DNA of 64,000 nt. It comes from Gongronella butleri (Eukaryota; Mucoromycota; Mucoromycetes; Mucorales; Cunninghamellaceae). How positions within the stretch are numbered: position 1 is the first letter of the stretch; each line of letters begins with the position of its first letter. The translations under genes were made by a program, and so were the position numbers. Below are positions 1 through 10,949 of the stretch, piece after piece. The stretch is taken from assembly GCA_025201375.1 (NCBI GenBank), contig JAIWZP010000008.1:558001-622000 (forward strand). Reading direction: 5' to 3'. The notes under the pieces are model-generated. The model was not told the origin of the DNA. It searched no databases and worked only from the letters and a program-made list of their open reading frames with translations.

Positions 1-198
1 TCAATTCTCATGCTAGGCGCCGCCGCCACTGCTGGCGAGCGACATCACCACGATAGCCGTGCCTCCGTCACCACGCAAGCAACCAATCTGGCCTCTTCCG
101 CGTCTTTCACCGTGCCCGCCACATCGCTACGCCACACCGCCAATGATGCACGCTTCCAATTGACAAATGTCCACCCATCCACGTCACAGCCCCCTTGA
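1..198 (+). CDS. Possible 3' end of an unidentified gene (partial)
   Basis: Frame 1 is open from the first base to a TGA at 196-198, giving about 65 residues with coding-like GC and codon use. The piece is rich in Ala, Ser and Thr, contains a short His run, and ends in SQPP. It stops abruptly where the DNA becomes AT-rich, and an AATAAA-type polyadenylation signal lies at about 230. This is what the disordered tail of a rightward gene entering the window would look like. No domain is recognisable, and an in-frame Met at base 10 means a short chance ORF cannot be excluded. Confidence 0.4.
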   Translation, partial: SILMLGAAATAGERHHHDSRASVTTQATNLASSASFTVPATSLRHTANDARFQLTNVHPSTSQPP

Positions 199-899
199 AA
201 AAAAAAGCCTCCGTCCCTTGTCATTCAGAAAAATAAATATAAGATAAAATAAAAAAACAACAAACATTTGATATCAGTTGTTGTACAAAAAAAAAAAAAA
301 AAAAAAAAAAGGTGTGTCAATGGCCAAGCGCTGTGCAGCGAAAAAAAAAAAAAAAAGATATGAACGGTCGCCGCTTTATCACAGATAAAAATGGCACGAC
401 ATGCTATCAGTTACCTGCCATTTTAGCATTGGCCATTCACATTTCACTTTGTTGTGCTGATTCATCTTGACAATCTCGACGTATTCGCCCAACGGACTGC
501 GCCGATCTCAAGTTGACAAGAGATGTAATTGATCGTCTTTGCTCTGGGTTTGTTGGATCATCAGCCTGAATCATCTCGTCTGCGGTCGATCACAAAAACA
601 GGGCTACAGTAATGCTCCAACAGTCAATTTTTACAGCAAAACGGACCGCAAGCAAATGTGAACTAACCCATTTGGGTACAATTTTGCATCCCTCTTTCAT
701 GAAATCCAAACAAAAATCGACAGCCATCCCGACTAGCTATTACAGAAGATTACCACCCTGTCGGTTTCTGACGATTTTTGAACAAGATGAGTAAAATGCA
801 AAAGGTCGCAAATTATTTTTCATCCATGGCCTTCGATATCATAGCACCTAGGTTTGTTCTGAGCATCGTTCCTCCTCGCTTTAAGGAGCAATAGTGCAG
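199..899. other. Gene-free AT-rich stretch with long A runs
   Basis: There is no convincing coding region. Two A runs, of about 24 and 16 nt, lie near 287 and 340. The first TACAGTA-type motif appears near 604. Similarity to the repeat that follows becomes visible only from about 900. Confidence 0.6.
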
Positions 900-3330
900 C
901 TTGGATAAGAGTGTTTAATTGTATAGTAATATTGCTGTAAGGTTTTCGGCATTTTCGAATCCAAAAACAAAAAAAAATCGTGCGGGTCTGCGATGAGCAC
1001 TGGGCTACAGTATACTGTAGTTTAGCTGTGACGCAGGTTTCATTGGCGGGCAATTAGGCTGTAAAAATTTTTCTAGGGGCATAGCAGGACAGCAAATTTT
1101 GAAAAACACGCTCTTTGGTTTTTATAAGGTGCATGTGTAAGTTTTTGTGCAGCATAGCGCGACACTTCAGGCATTGAAATGATAGCACGCGTCAGTTTCT
1201 GTCCACTGAGATTGAATCATGGACGGATCAAGCATTTATTTGTACAGTATGATATGCAAAATCCATCCAAAATGAATGATATTTGTGCGATTTTACATTT
1301 TCCCGGGCACTTTTGCCGAGATACTGACTGATTTTTTTTCACGCTTGCGAAAGTCCATATTTATGAATACAGTATGGAAAGAAGACAGGCAGAGCCGAAA
1401 GAATACAGTATGATACCGCTACAGCATTATCAATTCATCATGTCTGCCGAACCAACATCGAAATGCGAGATTTTAGAGTCATTGCACACCAACTCGCCGA
1501 GATCTCGGTGATGCGATGATGTCTCCAAAACACAAGTGCTTTTACAGTATCCTCTTTTATCACAGATTCATTTGAGATACTGCAACTGTACTCGTGCGTC
1601 GTCGATACGTAAGTTGTTGTTGGGCGCTTGGGCCCTATCATACAGTAGATAGTCGCGTACGACGCTGCTTACAGAATGGAAATGAATAATTTACCACCCA
1701 TTTTGCAGGGCGCGTCGTCCTCCAGATCTTGTTCGCCGAGTCCTGCCTACGTATACAGTATTTGAGCTAGAGGATGCTGAACACGAAAAGCCGGCGATGT
1801 CAAGTTTTTTCCCAAATCATCGCTGGGATCACTCATCATCAATAGTCCTGAGAACTCTGTAGCTAGCTCTCGAAGTATTTTGTGGATTGAGATAAAACTG
1901 GCACCATTCAAAAGAGCGAGATAATACGTTCGGACGTCATTTCTGGATTGTTTGTTTGGCCGATGCGCAACCTTTGTATGTACAGTACAGTACTGTACCG
2001 GTGATATAATGCTGAGATGCTTCCTACGTGGCCAGTACAACGTGTACCAAAGATGCGACGTGGCAAACGCGTTTATTTAGGCCATTGCAAGCCAAACAGA
2101 AAAGAGGGGGAACAAAAGAGCAAAAACAGAGACAGAAGGGCATTAAATACAGTAGCAAGAATGGAGCAAAAAGGGGAATGTTCAGAGGAAAAAGGGGCTA
2201 CATGAGACAAAAAGGAGCAAAACATTCCAGAACCACAACACCAGTACTGTACGCTGTGAAAGCCGTTCAAACATTACGTACAAAAATTTTCAACTTCGAT
2301 GTTCTCGGCAACGGATTAGACAACACACGGCGCTTTTAGCGTGTCAAAAGCACTTCGTGCATCTCTACAGTATCGAATGAAACCAGTTTCATCGACGGAT
2401 GGCTAAAACTCACAAAGGAGATTCACTTTTACATCAAAATCTCTGATCGCGATTTGCTCGACAACAGTCTAATAAATTTGTGATTTTTATTTCAGTTTTA
2501 CTGTACTAAGAAACAGAGGGGCAAAGCATCTACGTAATGGGATGACTTGCAGCGGACTAGCTTGGGTTTTACAGTAACTTTTTGCATCGGTCATTTCACC
2601 ACCAGGCTGCAGCAGCCCACTCATCATCAGCGCACAAAAGTGTGCAAAATAAAAAAATAAAAAATACAGTACGTACAAAAAAAATTTCATGCAATCCACG
2701 CACCTCAATTTGGAAGTGTCAAACCTTAAATTTTTGCAAAAAAATCTTGCCCAAAGTGGGCACTTTTCTCAGTCGATCGCCGTTCATGCATCGCTCTTTG
2801 GGCTTTTTTTCTTAAACTTGCATTGGGGCGACCTGCCATTTTGCCTGCAAATAGAAAAAAGCTGAAGTTACCTGTTTGGGATGCATTGATCGCCCGGAGT
2901 TTGAAAATCCCCAAATTTGGCATTTTCTGAGATTGAAATGTGTGACCCCTGAGTGACCCCTGAATTTTTCAAAGGTGGTCGTAGCTATTTGGGGGTTTAA
3001 GCTTTTTTGTTGCAAATTTGCGTTGAATTCGATGCGGCTATTTTTGAGCGGGGTCGACAATGCAGATGGCTAGATGAATGCAAAATACTACAGATAGGAG
3101 GGTTTTCACATTTTCAAGTCCAAAAAAATTGGGCGGGTCTGTCTTGGCTCTTGGGTAATACAGTAGAACAGCACAGACGACTACGACGTACACTACGACG
3201 GTGGTAGCGTGGTACTGTAGTTGGCGTGTAGGCCAGAATTTATGTACCGTATCATATGTCGTGACATGTACCGTATCATAATTCATTGGTGGGCAAGCAG
3301 GTTGTAAAAAAAATTCTGGAGGAACAACGG
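900..3330. repeat. Family-1 repeat, first copy (about 2.25 kb unit)
   Basis: Non-coding DNA sharing ordered blocks with 29.0-30.2 kb and 37-41 kb, all in the same orientation. A block of the form CATTGGCGGGCAA...TGTAAAAA...TTCT occurs at about 1040 and again at about 3286, which suggests a unit of about 2.25 kb. It is followed at 1090-1330 by a block including GGCATTGAAATGATAGCACG and TCTGTCCACTGAGATTGAA. Blocks at 2518 (GGGCAAAGCATCT), 2750 (TCTTGCCCAAAGTGGGCAC) and 2940 (GTGACCCCTGAGTGACCCCT) recur near 39.92, 40.12 and 40.31 kb. No transposase, reverse transcriptase or terminal repeat was seen. The copy carries many extra TACTGTA/TACAGTA motifs. Confidence 0.75.
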
Positions 3331-4186
3331 GTCATCAAGCGATCAAAGTCTCAAACACACATACATCTTGTCATTTTCTTACGGTATTACTGTATAACCA
3401 TCATTGTGTCCTTTCTTGATTCTTGTTTACTGTATGATATACTGTATGATATAGCGTATCATATGATACAGTATCATAGCACGCTGCTGCAACCTGCAAG
3501 CATTGATGTACTCAGTATCATACCTACAGTACCTACTGTAACAAAAGGCTCCAGGTTCTTTTGTCTTACAGTACGTACATGAACACATGATGCCGCAGAA
3601 CACCACGGGTGGCATGCCAATAAAGGTCGTCGTTTTTGCTTTCCAATATTGTACACTATGACTCTGATTAAATTCTCATTTTTTAATATCATACGTATCA
3701 TACCGTATGATACGTCAACTGTTTTTACTGTATATATTTTTTTTTACAAGGCGCGATTTGGCCGCCATCGGACGATGGAAGTGCTGCTGACATTTGCCCA
3801 GCAATCGGTCTCAATCCATTTGCATGAAAGTCGGTGCGCAGATTTTTTTTATCATAAATGCTTACTCAAAATTTGTAATAAAATACAGTAGTAGCGGAAA
3901 ACCCCTCAAAATGCACCTGCAGACGGGCTGGCGCCTTTCTCGAGAATAAATTATGCCTGCATTTCTAATTGCACAACTAGCTAGGCCAAGTCAGCGCGAG
4001 TTCTTATCGAAAAGCGGCAACTTTTTATTTTATTTTTGGATGCATGGCATGTAGTTCTATGTGCATAAAGTGCGTGTGACTGGGGAGATGGAATAAGGAA
4101 AGAATAATACAACAGTGACAGGGTGGATGAATGGCAAATAAGTAAAAAAAGACGAGTGAGAAGAGGGGGGGGGTAAATTGACGAAT
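3331..4186. repeat. TACTGTA/GTATGATAC-rich spacer
   Basis: No gene was seen. Between about 3380 and 3730 the DNA is crowded with TACTGTA, TACAGTA and GTATGATA-type words, some forming near-perfect palindromes (about 3430-3480). From 3900 to 4186 the sequence is ordinary AT-rich DNA, presumably the 3' flank of the minus-strand PPR gene. Confidence 0.6.
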
Positions 4187-5488
4187 CTAGTTCTTCATGA
4201 CTTGCTGGTACGAGCGGACGAGGCGGTCGACCTCGTGCTCGCGGTTTTTGTGGCGGTTGTGTACCTTGATGAGCTGGCGGTACATGGATTGGAGCGGCTG
4301 CAAGTTGTACGCCTGGTGCATGAGGTCGACCAGCTTCTCGGCGACGCCTGGGCGGCGCGCTTTGAGCGCTTCGTGGCGGAACAGGTAGTGGAACGTGACC
4401 ACGCTGGGCTTGACACCCTTGCGGTCCATCTCGAAGAACAGCTGGCGCGCCGTGTCAATGTCGCTCTGGGCGCAATGCCATCGGATCAAGCCATTGAACA
4501 CGGCAAGCGTGGGCGCGACCTTGTACTCGGGCATGAGGTCGTTGTAGATGGACATTAGCTTGGCGACATTGCCATTGCGTCCGTGAGCATCGATCAGCGA
4601 CATAAAGGTATCGACAGAAGGCTGTTGGAGGTGCTGGGTTGATGATGAAGACGAAGACGAGGCAATGGGCGATGCGTAGCGCGACAGCGTAGCGACTTGG
4701 CGGCCAAGCGCTGTGGAAGCGTCGCGGTGAGGATGAAGCAGCGTCGAAAGCTTCTTTTTGGCGGCCTTTTCCTTGGCCTGCTTGGAAAAGTGGCGGTCAA
4801 ACAGCCTGTCGACTTCGGCAAGGTCGCCCAGCGCACCATAGGCGTCAATGAGCGAGTTGTATGAGAAGCGATTCGGGCGAATGTCCGTCTGCAGCATCGA
4901 ATTAAAGGTCGTGATGGCCTTGGCTGGCTGATTGCACTGAATGGCCGCCTGCATGTACGCATTGTAGCTAAAGACGTTCGGCAAAAGGCCAAACAAACCG
5001 CCGGACGAGTGGTCTTGCAGCTCGGTCCACACCTGCTGGCACAGCACCCAGTCGCTGGATCGGCCAGCAAAGCCAAGCATGTGGTTGTAGTCGCGGATAT
5101 CGGGGGAATGGCCACAACGCTTCATTTCGTTCCAAATGATCAAAAGTCGCTCCTTGATCGCCAGGATTTCGTCCGGACCGTATGCTGTCATGTGCTGCAG
5201 ACCAAGCGCACGCAGCGCCATCGAATGCTGCTCCGTCGTCAGCGATTGAACCTGGTCATTGTCGTGCAAATGCGAATACTGCGTCCACACCGCTTGTTGG
5301 TCGCCCTTGCGCACAGCTTGCAACAGCTTGTTGGGCACGTTGCGCTGGCGGCTGAACCTGTGGACGCTCATATGCGCTGTGTGCGCAAAACGAACAGAAA
5401 CAGCCTGGCATGATGACGCAGTCGCAGGGACACGGCTACGACTTTGCAACAGGGTCGACACAAACGCTCGCTTCACACAAGGGTTCAT
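4187..5488 (-). CDS. Pentatricopeptide-repeat (PPR) protein, probably mitochondrial
   Basis: One uninterrupted exon encodes 433 residues. The chosen Met begins MNPCVKRAFVSTLLQSRSR, an Arg/Ser-rich, acid-poor N-terminus typical of a mitochondrial targeting peptide. An upstream in-frame Met would translate a poly-A-derived Phe run and was rejected. Several PPR helix pairs are visible from about residue 160, for example FSYNSLIDAYGALGDLAEVD, the repeat following VDTFMSLIDAHGRNGNV, and FNGLIRWHCAQSDIDTARQL before GVKPSVVTFHYL. A Ser run (SSSSSS) interrupts the middle. PPR proteins bind organellar RNA in processing or translation; the specific target cannot be read from the sequence. Transcription is leftward with the 5' end facing a long intergenic gap. 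Confidence 0.88.
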   Translation of the reverse strand: MNPCVKRAFVSTLLQSRSRVPATASSCQAVSVRFAHTAHMSVHRFSRQRNVPNKLLQAVRKGDQQAVWTQYSHLHDNDQVQSLTTEQHSMALRALGLQHMTAYGPDEILAIKERLLIIWNEMKRCGHSPDIRDYNHMLGFAGRSSDWVLCQQVWTELQDHSSGGLFGLLPNVFSYNAYMQAAIQCNQPAKAITTFNSMLQTDIRPNRFSYNSLIDAYGALGDLAEVDRLFDRHFSKQAKEKAAKKKLSTLLHPHRDASTALGRQVATLSRYASPIASSSSSSSTQHLQQPSVDTFMSLIDAHGRNGNVAKLMSIYNDLMPEYKVAPTLAVFNGLIRWHCAQSDIDTARQLFFEMDRKGVKPSVVTFHYLFRHEALKARRPGVAEKLVDLMHQAYNLQPLQSMYRQLIKVHNRHKNREHEVDRLVRSYQQVMKN

Positions 5489-7231
5489 ATTGGAAATGTA
5501 GTAAACAAAAAAAAAAAAAAATGAATGGAAGAAAAAAAAGCAACTGACGGATGGCCCGTCGAAAAAAAAAAAAAGAGGACGGGGGGTCCATCCCCCGGAC
5601 AAGCCACTTTTTGCCGGACCGACCCTGGCCCAACATCCTCATTTCCTCATTTGCTCTGATTGGTTTTCAATTGTCCAATTCCGGATGCGGAGTGGACCTT
5701 GCCCAATTTCAAATGGAAATGTGCCTGACCTTTGGGCCTGCCAAGCTCATTTGTTCGTGTTGCCAACTCATTAGGACATTTGTGCCTTTTGATTACGCGC
5801 TACATTAAACGGGGGAGCACAGGGCAACCCGAAAAGAACATCATGGGTACCCATTAAGCCAAGCACGCGCGTCTCACACGGTGGGCCCAGCATTGGGTGA
5901 ATTTTTGTGTCTTGGCAACCCATTGGACGAGCCAAGAGGCGCGCGAGCCCATGAGGGCATGTGCCAAGTACGCAGCAACCGAGCTGCGCGCGTGACAAGG
6001 ATAGATCGACGCGTCATCGTGTTGTGTGTGGCGGCTGTCAACGAAAAAATGCTTGTTTTTTGGGGGGGGGAGGAGCGAAACACCGTAGAAAGAAAGAAAG
6101 AAATGGGTTGGTGTGGCGTGACCAACTGCACGACCACGGACATGCACAAATGGGAAGGTGCAGCCGGAATGCGGAATGCCAGAAGCAGCTTTTTGTCGTC
6201 ATGGGACCGCCACTGCACTATTTTTTTTTTTTTTTTTTTTACTTTTTAGCAAGTGATCAAGTTGAATTGCCAAGACCCGGCCCCAATTTCATGCGGCTCC
6301 CCGCCCCCTTTGTGCGTCAGAAAGTGCCAGATACTTTACGATCACGCGTCGAGACAAACAAATAAAAACACAGTAAAAAAGGAAGCGAAAAAAAGGAGGT
6401 GAGGCTGGTACGAATTGTGAAAACAAAAGGTGCGACGATGTGGCAAGTGGATTAAAAGAGATCAGGTGATGCTAGTTGGTGCATCCTGACTTGGCATTTC
6501 ATTGGTATCATCACTTTTTTATTCTTCCTTTTTTTTTTTTTGTTTTTACCATAATACGTCGGTAGTCCGGTGTATTGGTGGACGATTGCCCCCGCCGTCC
6601 GCCGGTTTGACTCTTGGTCGTACAGACACATCAAAAGCACCGCTCAGGCTCTTTTTTTTTTCTCTTGTCGGTCTGATGGAAAATGCCAGGGGTCGATGAA
6701 AAAGATGAAAACAAGCTGCTTTTTCCTTGTGAGCGAAGGAGATCAGGCTCCACACCATCGCAGTCTAGACTCCCCCCAATTACCGTATAATTAGCGCGAT
6801 ATTTGATGGTTTTACAAGCGCGACGTTCCTGTTGCTATTTATACGTGTGGGCATTGGGGCGTGACGGAAGGCGAACATGCGAGTTTCTACAAGAAAAAGG
6901 CATTGGGGCATCCATTTTTTTTTTCTGAGATTCCATTGGGATGCAAGATGGCTCCCCCAAGATAAAAAAAAAAAGTGAGAAAATTTGCAGATGACAAAAA
7001 AAGGACCTATTGATTGACACCGATTCCAAATTGAGGTTCTCGGGGTTGCCTTTCCGCTTTGCCATTTTGGAGCGCCGTTCACTGGCAAGGGCGACAGCGT
7101 GAATGTATAAAAAAAACGAGCAGACTGGTTCCATCCTCATGACTTTCTTTATATTTTTTCTTTTTCTTTTTTTTTTTTTCCTTCATTCCCACTTGCTTTT
7201 ATTTTGATTCCCCTCTTCCTATTTTTTTTAA
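5489..7231. other. Intergenic region between divergent genes
   Basis: This 1.7 kb lies between the 5' ends of the PPR gene (-) and the small nuclear-type protein gene (+), so it should contain both promoters. It has several A/T homopolymers (about 5510, 5560, 6222, 6530 and 7165) and a pyrimidine-rich leader just before 7232. The open frames are short, on both strands, and mostly translate the homopolymers into Lys or Phe runs. No gene is supported. Confidence 0.6.
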
Positions 7232-7846
7232 ATGACCTCCATGATGATGTTGACTGGCCTCGATGCGTCTGATCCATCTGGTATCGCGCTCGCTGCGCCC
7301 GTCTATACCCCAACTCTTGATGGCCCCTCGTCGACGAAACCTGGGCCCAGCAGGAAGAAAAGGAAGCAAAGCCGACCGACTTCGCTGCCAATTGCACCAC
7401 TTTCGTATGCACCACCCACGCCGCCACGCGACGATGATCTCCAGACGCCCGTGATTAAGCCACTGGCGTCGCCAATGCCATTGTTGGCGCCTTCACGTTC
7501 GTCTTCTTCCGGGGCGGCGGCCATGGCAGCATCCACGCGGCGCCACTCGTACCCAATACCCCAAACGGCCGCAGCGCCATCCTCGCTGCACGACATTGAG
7601 AACGAAATGGCCTACACCAAGGACTCGTTGGCCACGCTCGCCGTCATGTACGACAGTCTGCGACAGGCTTATGACCACGGAAAGCCGCAGCTGCGCTTCC
7701 ATCCGACGCGTCTCGACGCCATGGAAAAGGAGCTCCTTTCCGCCTACGACGACCTCGAATTGCAAGTCATCCATATGAAAAAACAGATTGCCAAGCTCGA
7801 ATCCTCTTGGTTTGCTTGGAAGTCCCAAAAAACACCTCCATCTTGA
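7232..7846 (+). CDS. Hypothetical protein: disordered N-terminus with basic patch, C-terminal coiled coil
   Basis: A single exon of 204 residues with clear coding bias, starting just after a pyrimidine-rich leader. Residues 1-115 are low complexity, rich in Pro, Ser and Ala, and include a basic cluster SRKKRKQSR near residue 40 that resembles a nuclear localisation signal. Residues 120-195 are predicted helical and coiled-coil-like, with regularly spaced hydrophobics (ENEMAYTKDSLATLAVMYDS, then LELQVIHMKKQIAKLESSW). I recognise no family. The architecture would suit a subunit or adaptor of a nuclear complex, but that is only inference. Met1, Met4, Met5 and Met6 are all possible starts; the first was taken. 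Confidence 0.72.
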   Translation: MTSMMMLTGLDASDPSGIALAAPVYTPTLDGPSSTKPGPSRKKRKQSRPTSLPIAPLSYAPPTPPRDDDLQTPVIKPLASPMPLLAPSRSSSSGAAAMAASTRRHSYPIPQTAAAPSSLHDIENEMAYTKDSLATLAVMYDSLRQAYDHGKPQLRFHPTRLDAMEKELLSAYDDLELQVIHMKKQIAKLESSWFAWKSQKTPPS

Positions 7847-8789
7847 GCAATCACGGCCCTCTCCCCCCTTTTTTTTTCATCCCACCCCACCCCTCTCATT
7901 TGCATTTGTGTATGAACAAATCATGCCGTTCTTTTTGTACGTCCCCCCCCATTTTGCGCACCAAACAGGTACCATTGTATGACTCTTTTATTGCCTATGT
8001 GTGTGTGCGTGTTAAGCGCATGTCCTGTCTATAGCCCCTTTTTATCTATTTCGTTCTCATCATCGCAGTCTAAAGCCCCTTTCTTGCATTAAAAATAAAG
8101 AAAAAAAGTGTACACATCTTACTGGCTGGTCCACTGGCCGCACGCGGCGCTGTCAATATCCAAGTGTATGGAATTTCTTTTTTTCCCAAGCTTTGTGGCA
8201 CCTTGGGAGGCGTCATCTCGCTCATTTTCTCCTTTGCGTTTTGACCTTTTTTGTGCACATTGTCGAGTTTGTACCAATGGGTAACTCCGCGCTTGCCTTG
8301 CATGATGCGTGGATGGGTTTTCCCTCCTTCTTTTTCACATGATAATGGGAAAATATTGATCGATGCTATCTATTATGATTGATTAACAGCGATCGCTGGA
8401 CGCACACCTGCCCTGCACCTCTTGAAATATGCGAACGCTTATCAAAAAAAAAAAATTAAAAAAAAGGCACAGAATTCTAAGCGAATCGCATGCCGACATT
8501 TGCAACGGTCTGATCCCTGGCTACGGAGATTGGCAAGCTGCGGACCAAAAGTGGCATTTTGCCACGATCATGTCAAGCCGTTTCAGGTAAAAGGGTTTCA
8601 TCCACGTCGCGCGCTTTTTTACCCTTTAAATTAAACCTGCAGACAGACCAATGGTAAATGATGAATATGTCAGGGATTAAAAAAAAAGGGGGGGGGAGAG
8701 ACAATGGGAAAAAAAGCAAAAAAATTCTCGAATTTATTCAAAACTTGTTTTTCCATCGTCTAGACCTTAAAAGGCGAGCGCCATGACAA
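7847..8789. other. Intergenic region between convergent genes
   Basis: The 3' flanks of the gene at 7232-7846 (+) and the HD-domain gene (-) face each other here. There are AATAAA-like words near 8092 and several A/T and G/C homopolymer patches (8440, 8680). No open frame has coding character. Confidence 0.6.
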
Positions 8790-10949
8790 TCAATCAAGTG
8801 CCGTTGCCAGGGATCGTTTCAGCGGAAGATCGCACTTGACGCGATCATCGTTGGGGCTGACATAACCGCAAATAGACTCTAGGGCACGACGGAACGCGCG
8901 TTGCACGGCATCAACCTTGTTTGGGTTCCTTGTAAACACGCGGATCACCACCTCTTGGAATTGCGTGGGTATCATGTACGAGACGTGATGCTTCGGGATC
9001 GTAAACGATTCTACAAAAAAGAAAAGACGCGTGTGAATATGGAAAAAAAACACATGCTTTTTCTTTACCATTGTCATTGTGCTTGGAGAAGAAGCGAATC
9101 GAGTCAACCGGATTACGGTCCTGCATAGCATAATTGACCTTTCCACGCGACACAATGACATCCTCCGTCCTGAGATGGTCGTTGGCGCTTTGGTGATTGG
9201 CAATTTCCTGCGGCGTGATGACTTTCTATAAAAAGTGGTATCATTTGAAATGAGCGGCGCGAGCACACGAATTGGTACCTTTTTTTTTTTTTTTTTTTTT
9301 TTTTTTGCAATCAACTTGCCGTGGTGATCGTGTCCAAGAGATGCGGAGGCACCAGAATCTCATCAACAAACTTGTACAGCTGGCGCTTGCGCAACCTCTT
9401 CATGATGCCGCGGGCAGGCGCGAGCTCATCGGATTTGGAGCGCTCAATCGTGCGCAGAATGTCGTCTGTTAAATTAAGATAGGCCTCGGGCGAGTCCACG
9501 GCGTCGGCGATCTTCAAATATGGGTCTGCCAGAAAAAAAAAAAGTGACGTCAGCGCCGTTTCAGAATCTGTTTTCATTTTATGGTTCATTATAAATGCTC
9601 ACCTGCGGCTAACAGCGCGTCCGTGATCATCAATTCAATTGCCTTCCCAACCCTGTGCGTGTAGATCCGCTTGAACAGGCTGTATCGCGTGTGGAACATT
9701 TCGTACAAGTTGTAAACCTCCTGTTTGGACCAAAATCACAAATTGTCAGTCAACTTCCTCCTTGATTAGCCTTTTTTTTTTTTTTTTTTTTTTTTTTACC
9801 TTGTGATGATAGCAAATTTCATTGTTGACGACGCGGCTGTAGAGGAGCAAGCGTTTGGCGTCGTAGGAGCTGCGGAGACCGAGATTTTGCGCGTCGCGTT
9901 CAATATAATCAAATTTGTCGACATCCACGGAATTGGTCTTGTTGGCAACAATGTCAAACAGGAAGCCGCGGTCGTGGTACTTGCTCTGCGAGCGCGGCGT
10001 GCCGGCAATCAAGTCCTTGATCAAGTTCGTATGCTCACTGTCAATGTCGATATTATTGTCATCTATCAGGTATTCCAGCATCATCTCTGACGCTTGCTCA
10101 TGCGTCCAATGGAAGCCAGGCCTATCGGAAATGAGGATAAAATGGTAATGAGGATGACGGCACGGTAGCAAAAGGAAGAACGACGCGACGAGTCATTTGT
10201 TTCGTTTTCGCGGTTTTACCTGGCATTGGGCATGAATTCATTGTCAAACACGTGGCTGAAGGGGCCATGGCCAAGATCGTGACACAACCTATCGTACACA
10301 AGAAAAAAAAATCCAAGGTCAGTCGATCGGGGCATTGGGGAAAGAGGTCAAGGCGCGCCAGGCGGAAAAACATGGTGTTACCCTGCGAGTTTGACACAGC
10401 GGATCTCCTCCTCACGGATCTCCAGTTCGGGTTGCTCCTTTTCAAAGCGCTCGATCAGCGTGCCAGCCAAATGCGACACGCCTGGGAAGAAAAAAAAGGG
10501 AGGTAAGCAAAACAATATTTTGCTGCGGCAATTGCTTACCAATTGAATGCTCGAAGCGGTTGTGGCTGCCGCCAGGGAACACAAAGTATGCGGCTCCAAG
10601 CTGCAGGACCACAAAAAAAAAAAGGACCTGTCAGACCCGGCCTACGCCCGCTTTTCACAGCAAAACACCCTGTTTACCTGTTTCAAGTCACGGAGACGTT
10701 GGAATTGCACCGTGTCAATAAATTCGACGGTCGAATTGTCCAGTTTGATATGGCCCTATCAACACGACAAAGGTCAGTGGCCGAAAAATGGTCGGAAGGG
10801 CCCCGAGGAACGGGCATAAACAACAAAACATGAAAAACGCGGCTTACGTGAATAGGATCGTTGATAACTTTGTGTCCCTCATGGAAGCTGCTGCCCTGTC
10901 GGTGCATGGCCGTTCCGTCATAGGTAGCAACAATCGAGTTGGGGCCCAT
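8790..10949 (-). CDS. HD-domain dNTP triphosphohydrolase, SAMHD1-like
   Basis: Ten exons read as 10848-10949, 10678-10755, 10540-10600, 10382-10481, 10220-10288, 9800-10121, 9603-9720, 9316-9525, 9069-9221 and 8790-9010, joining to 477 residues. SAMHD1-family enzymes cleave dNTPs to nucleoside and triphosphate. Family signatures are clear: [12 protein letters not shown] in exons 1-2, [20 protein letters not shown] (H73, R75, H78), [12 protein letters not shown] (H117-D118) and [20 protein letters not shown] with the later metal-binding Asp. The C-terminal lobe (NYAMQDRNP, then FFSKHND) also matches. There is no N-terminal SAM domain. The exon 8/9 junction is the least certain: frame continuity needs an acceptor 4 nt inside the more obvious one. 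The intron after exon 6 begins with GT followed by a very long A run on the sense strand. Confidence 0.9.
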
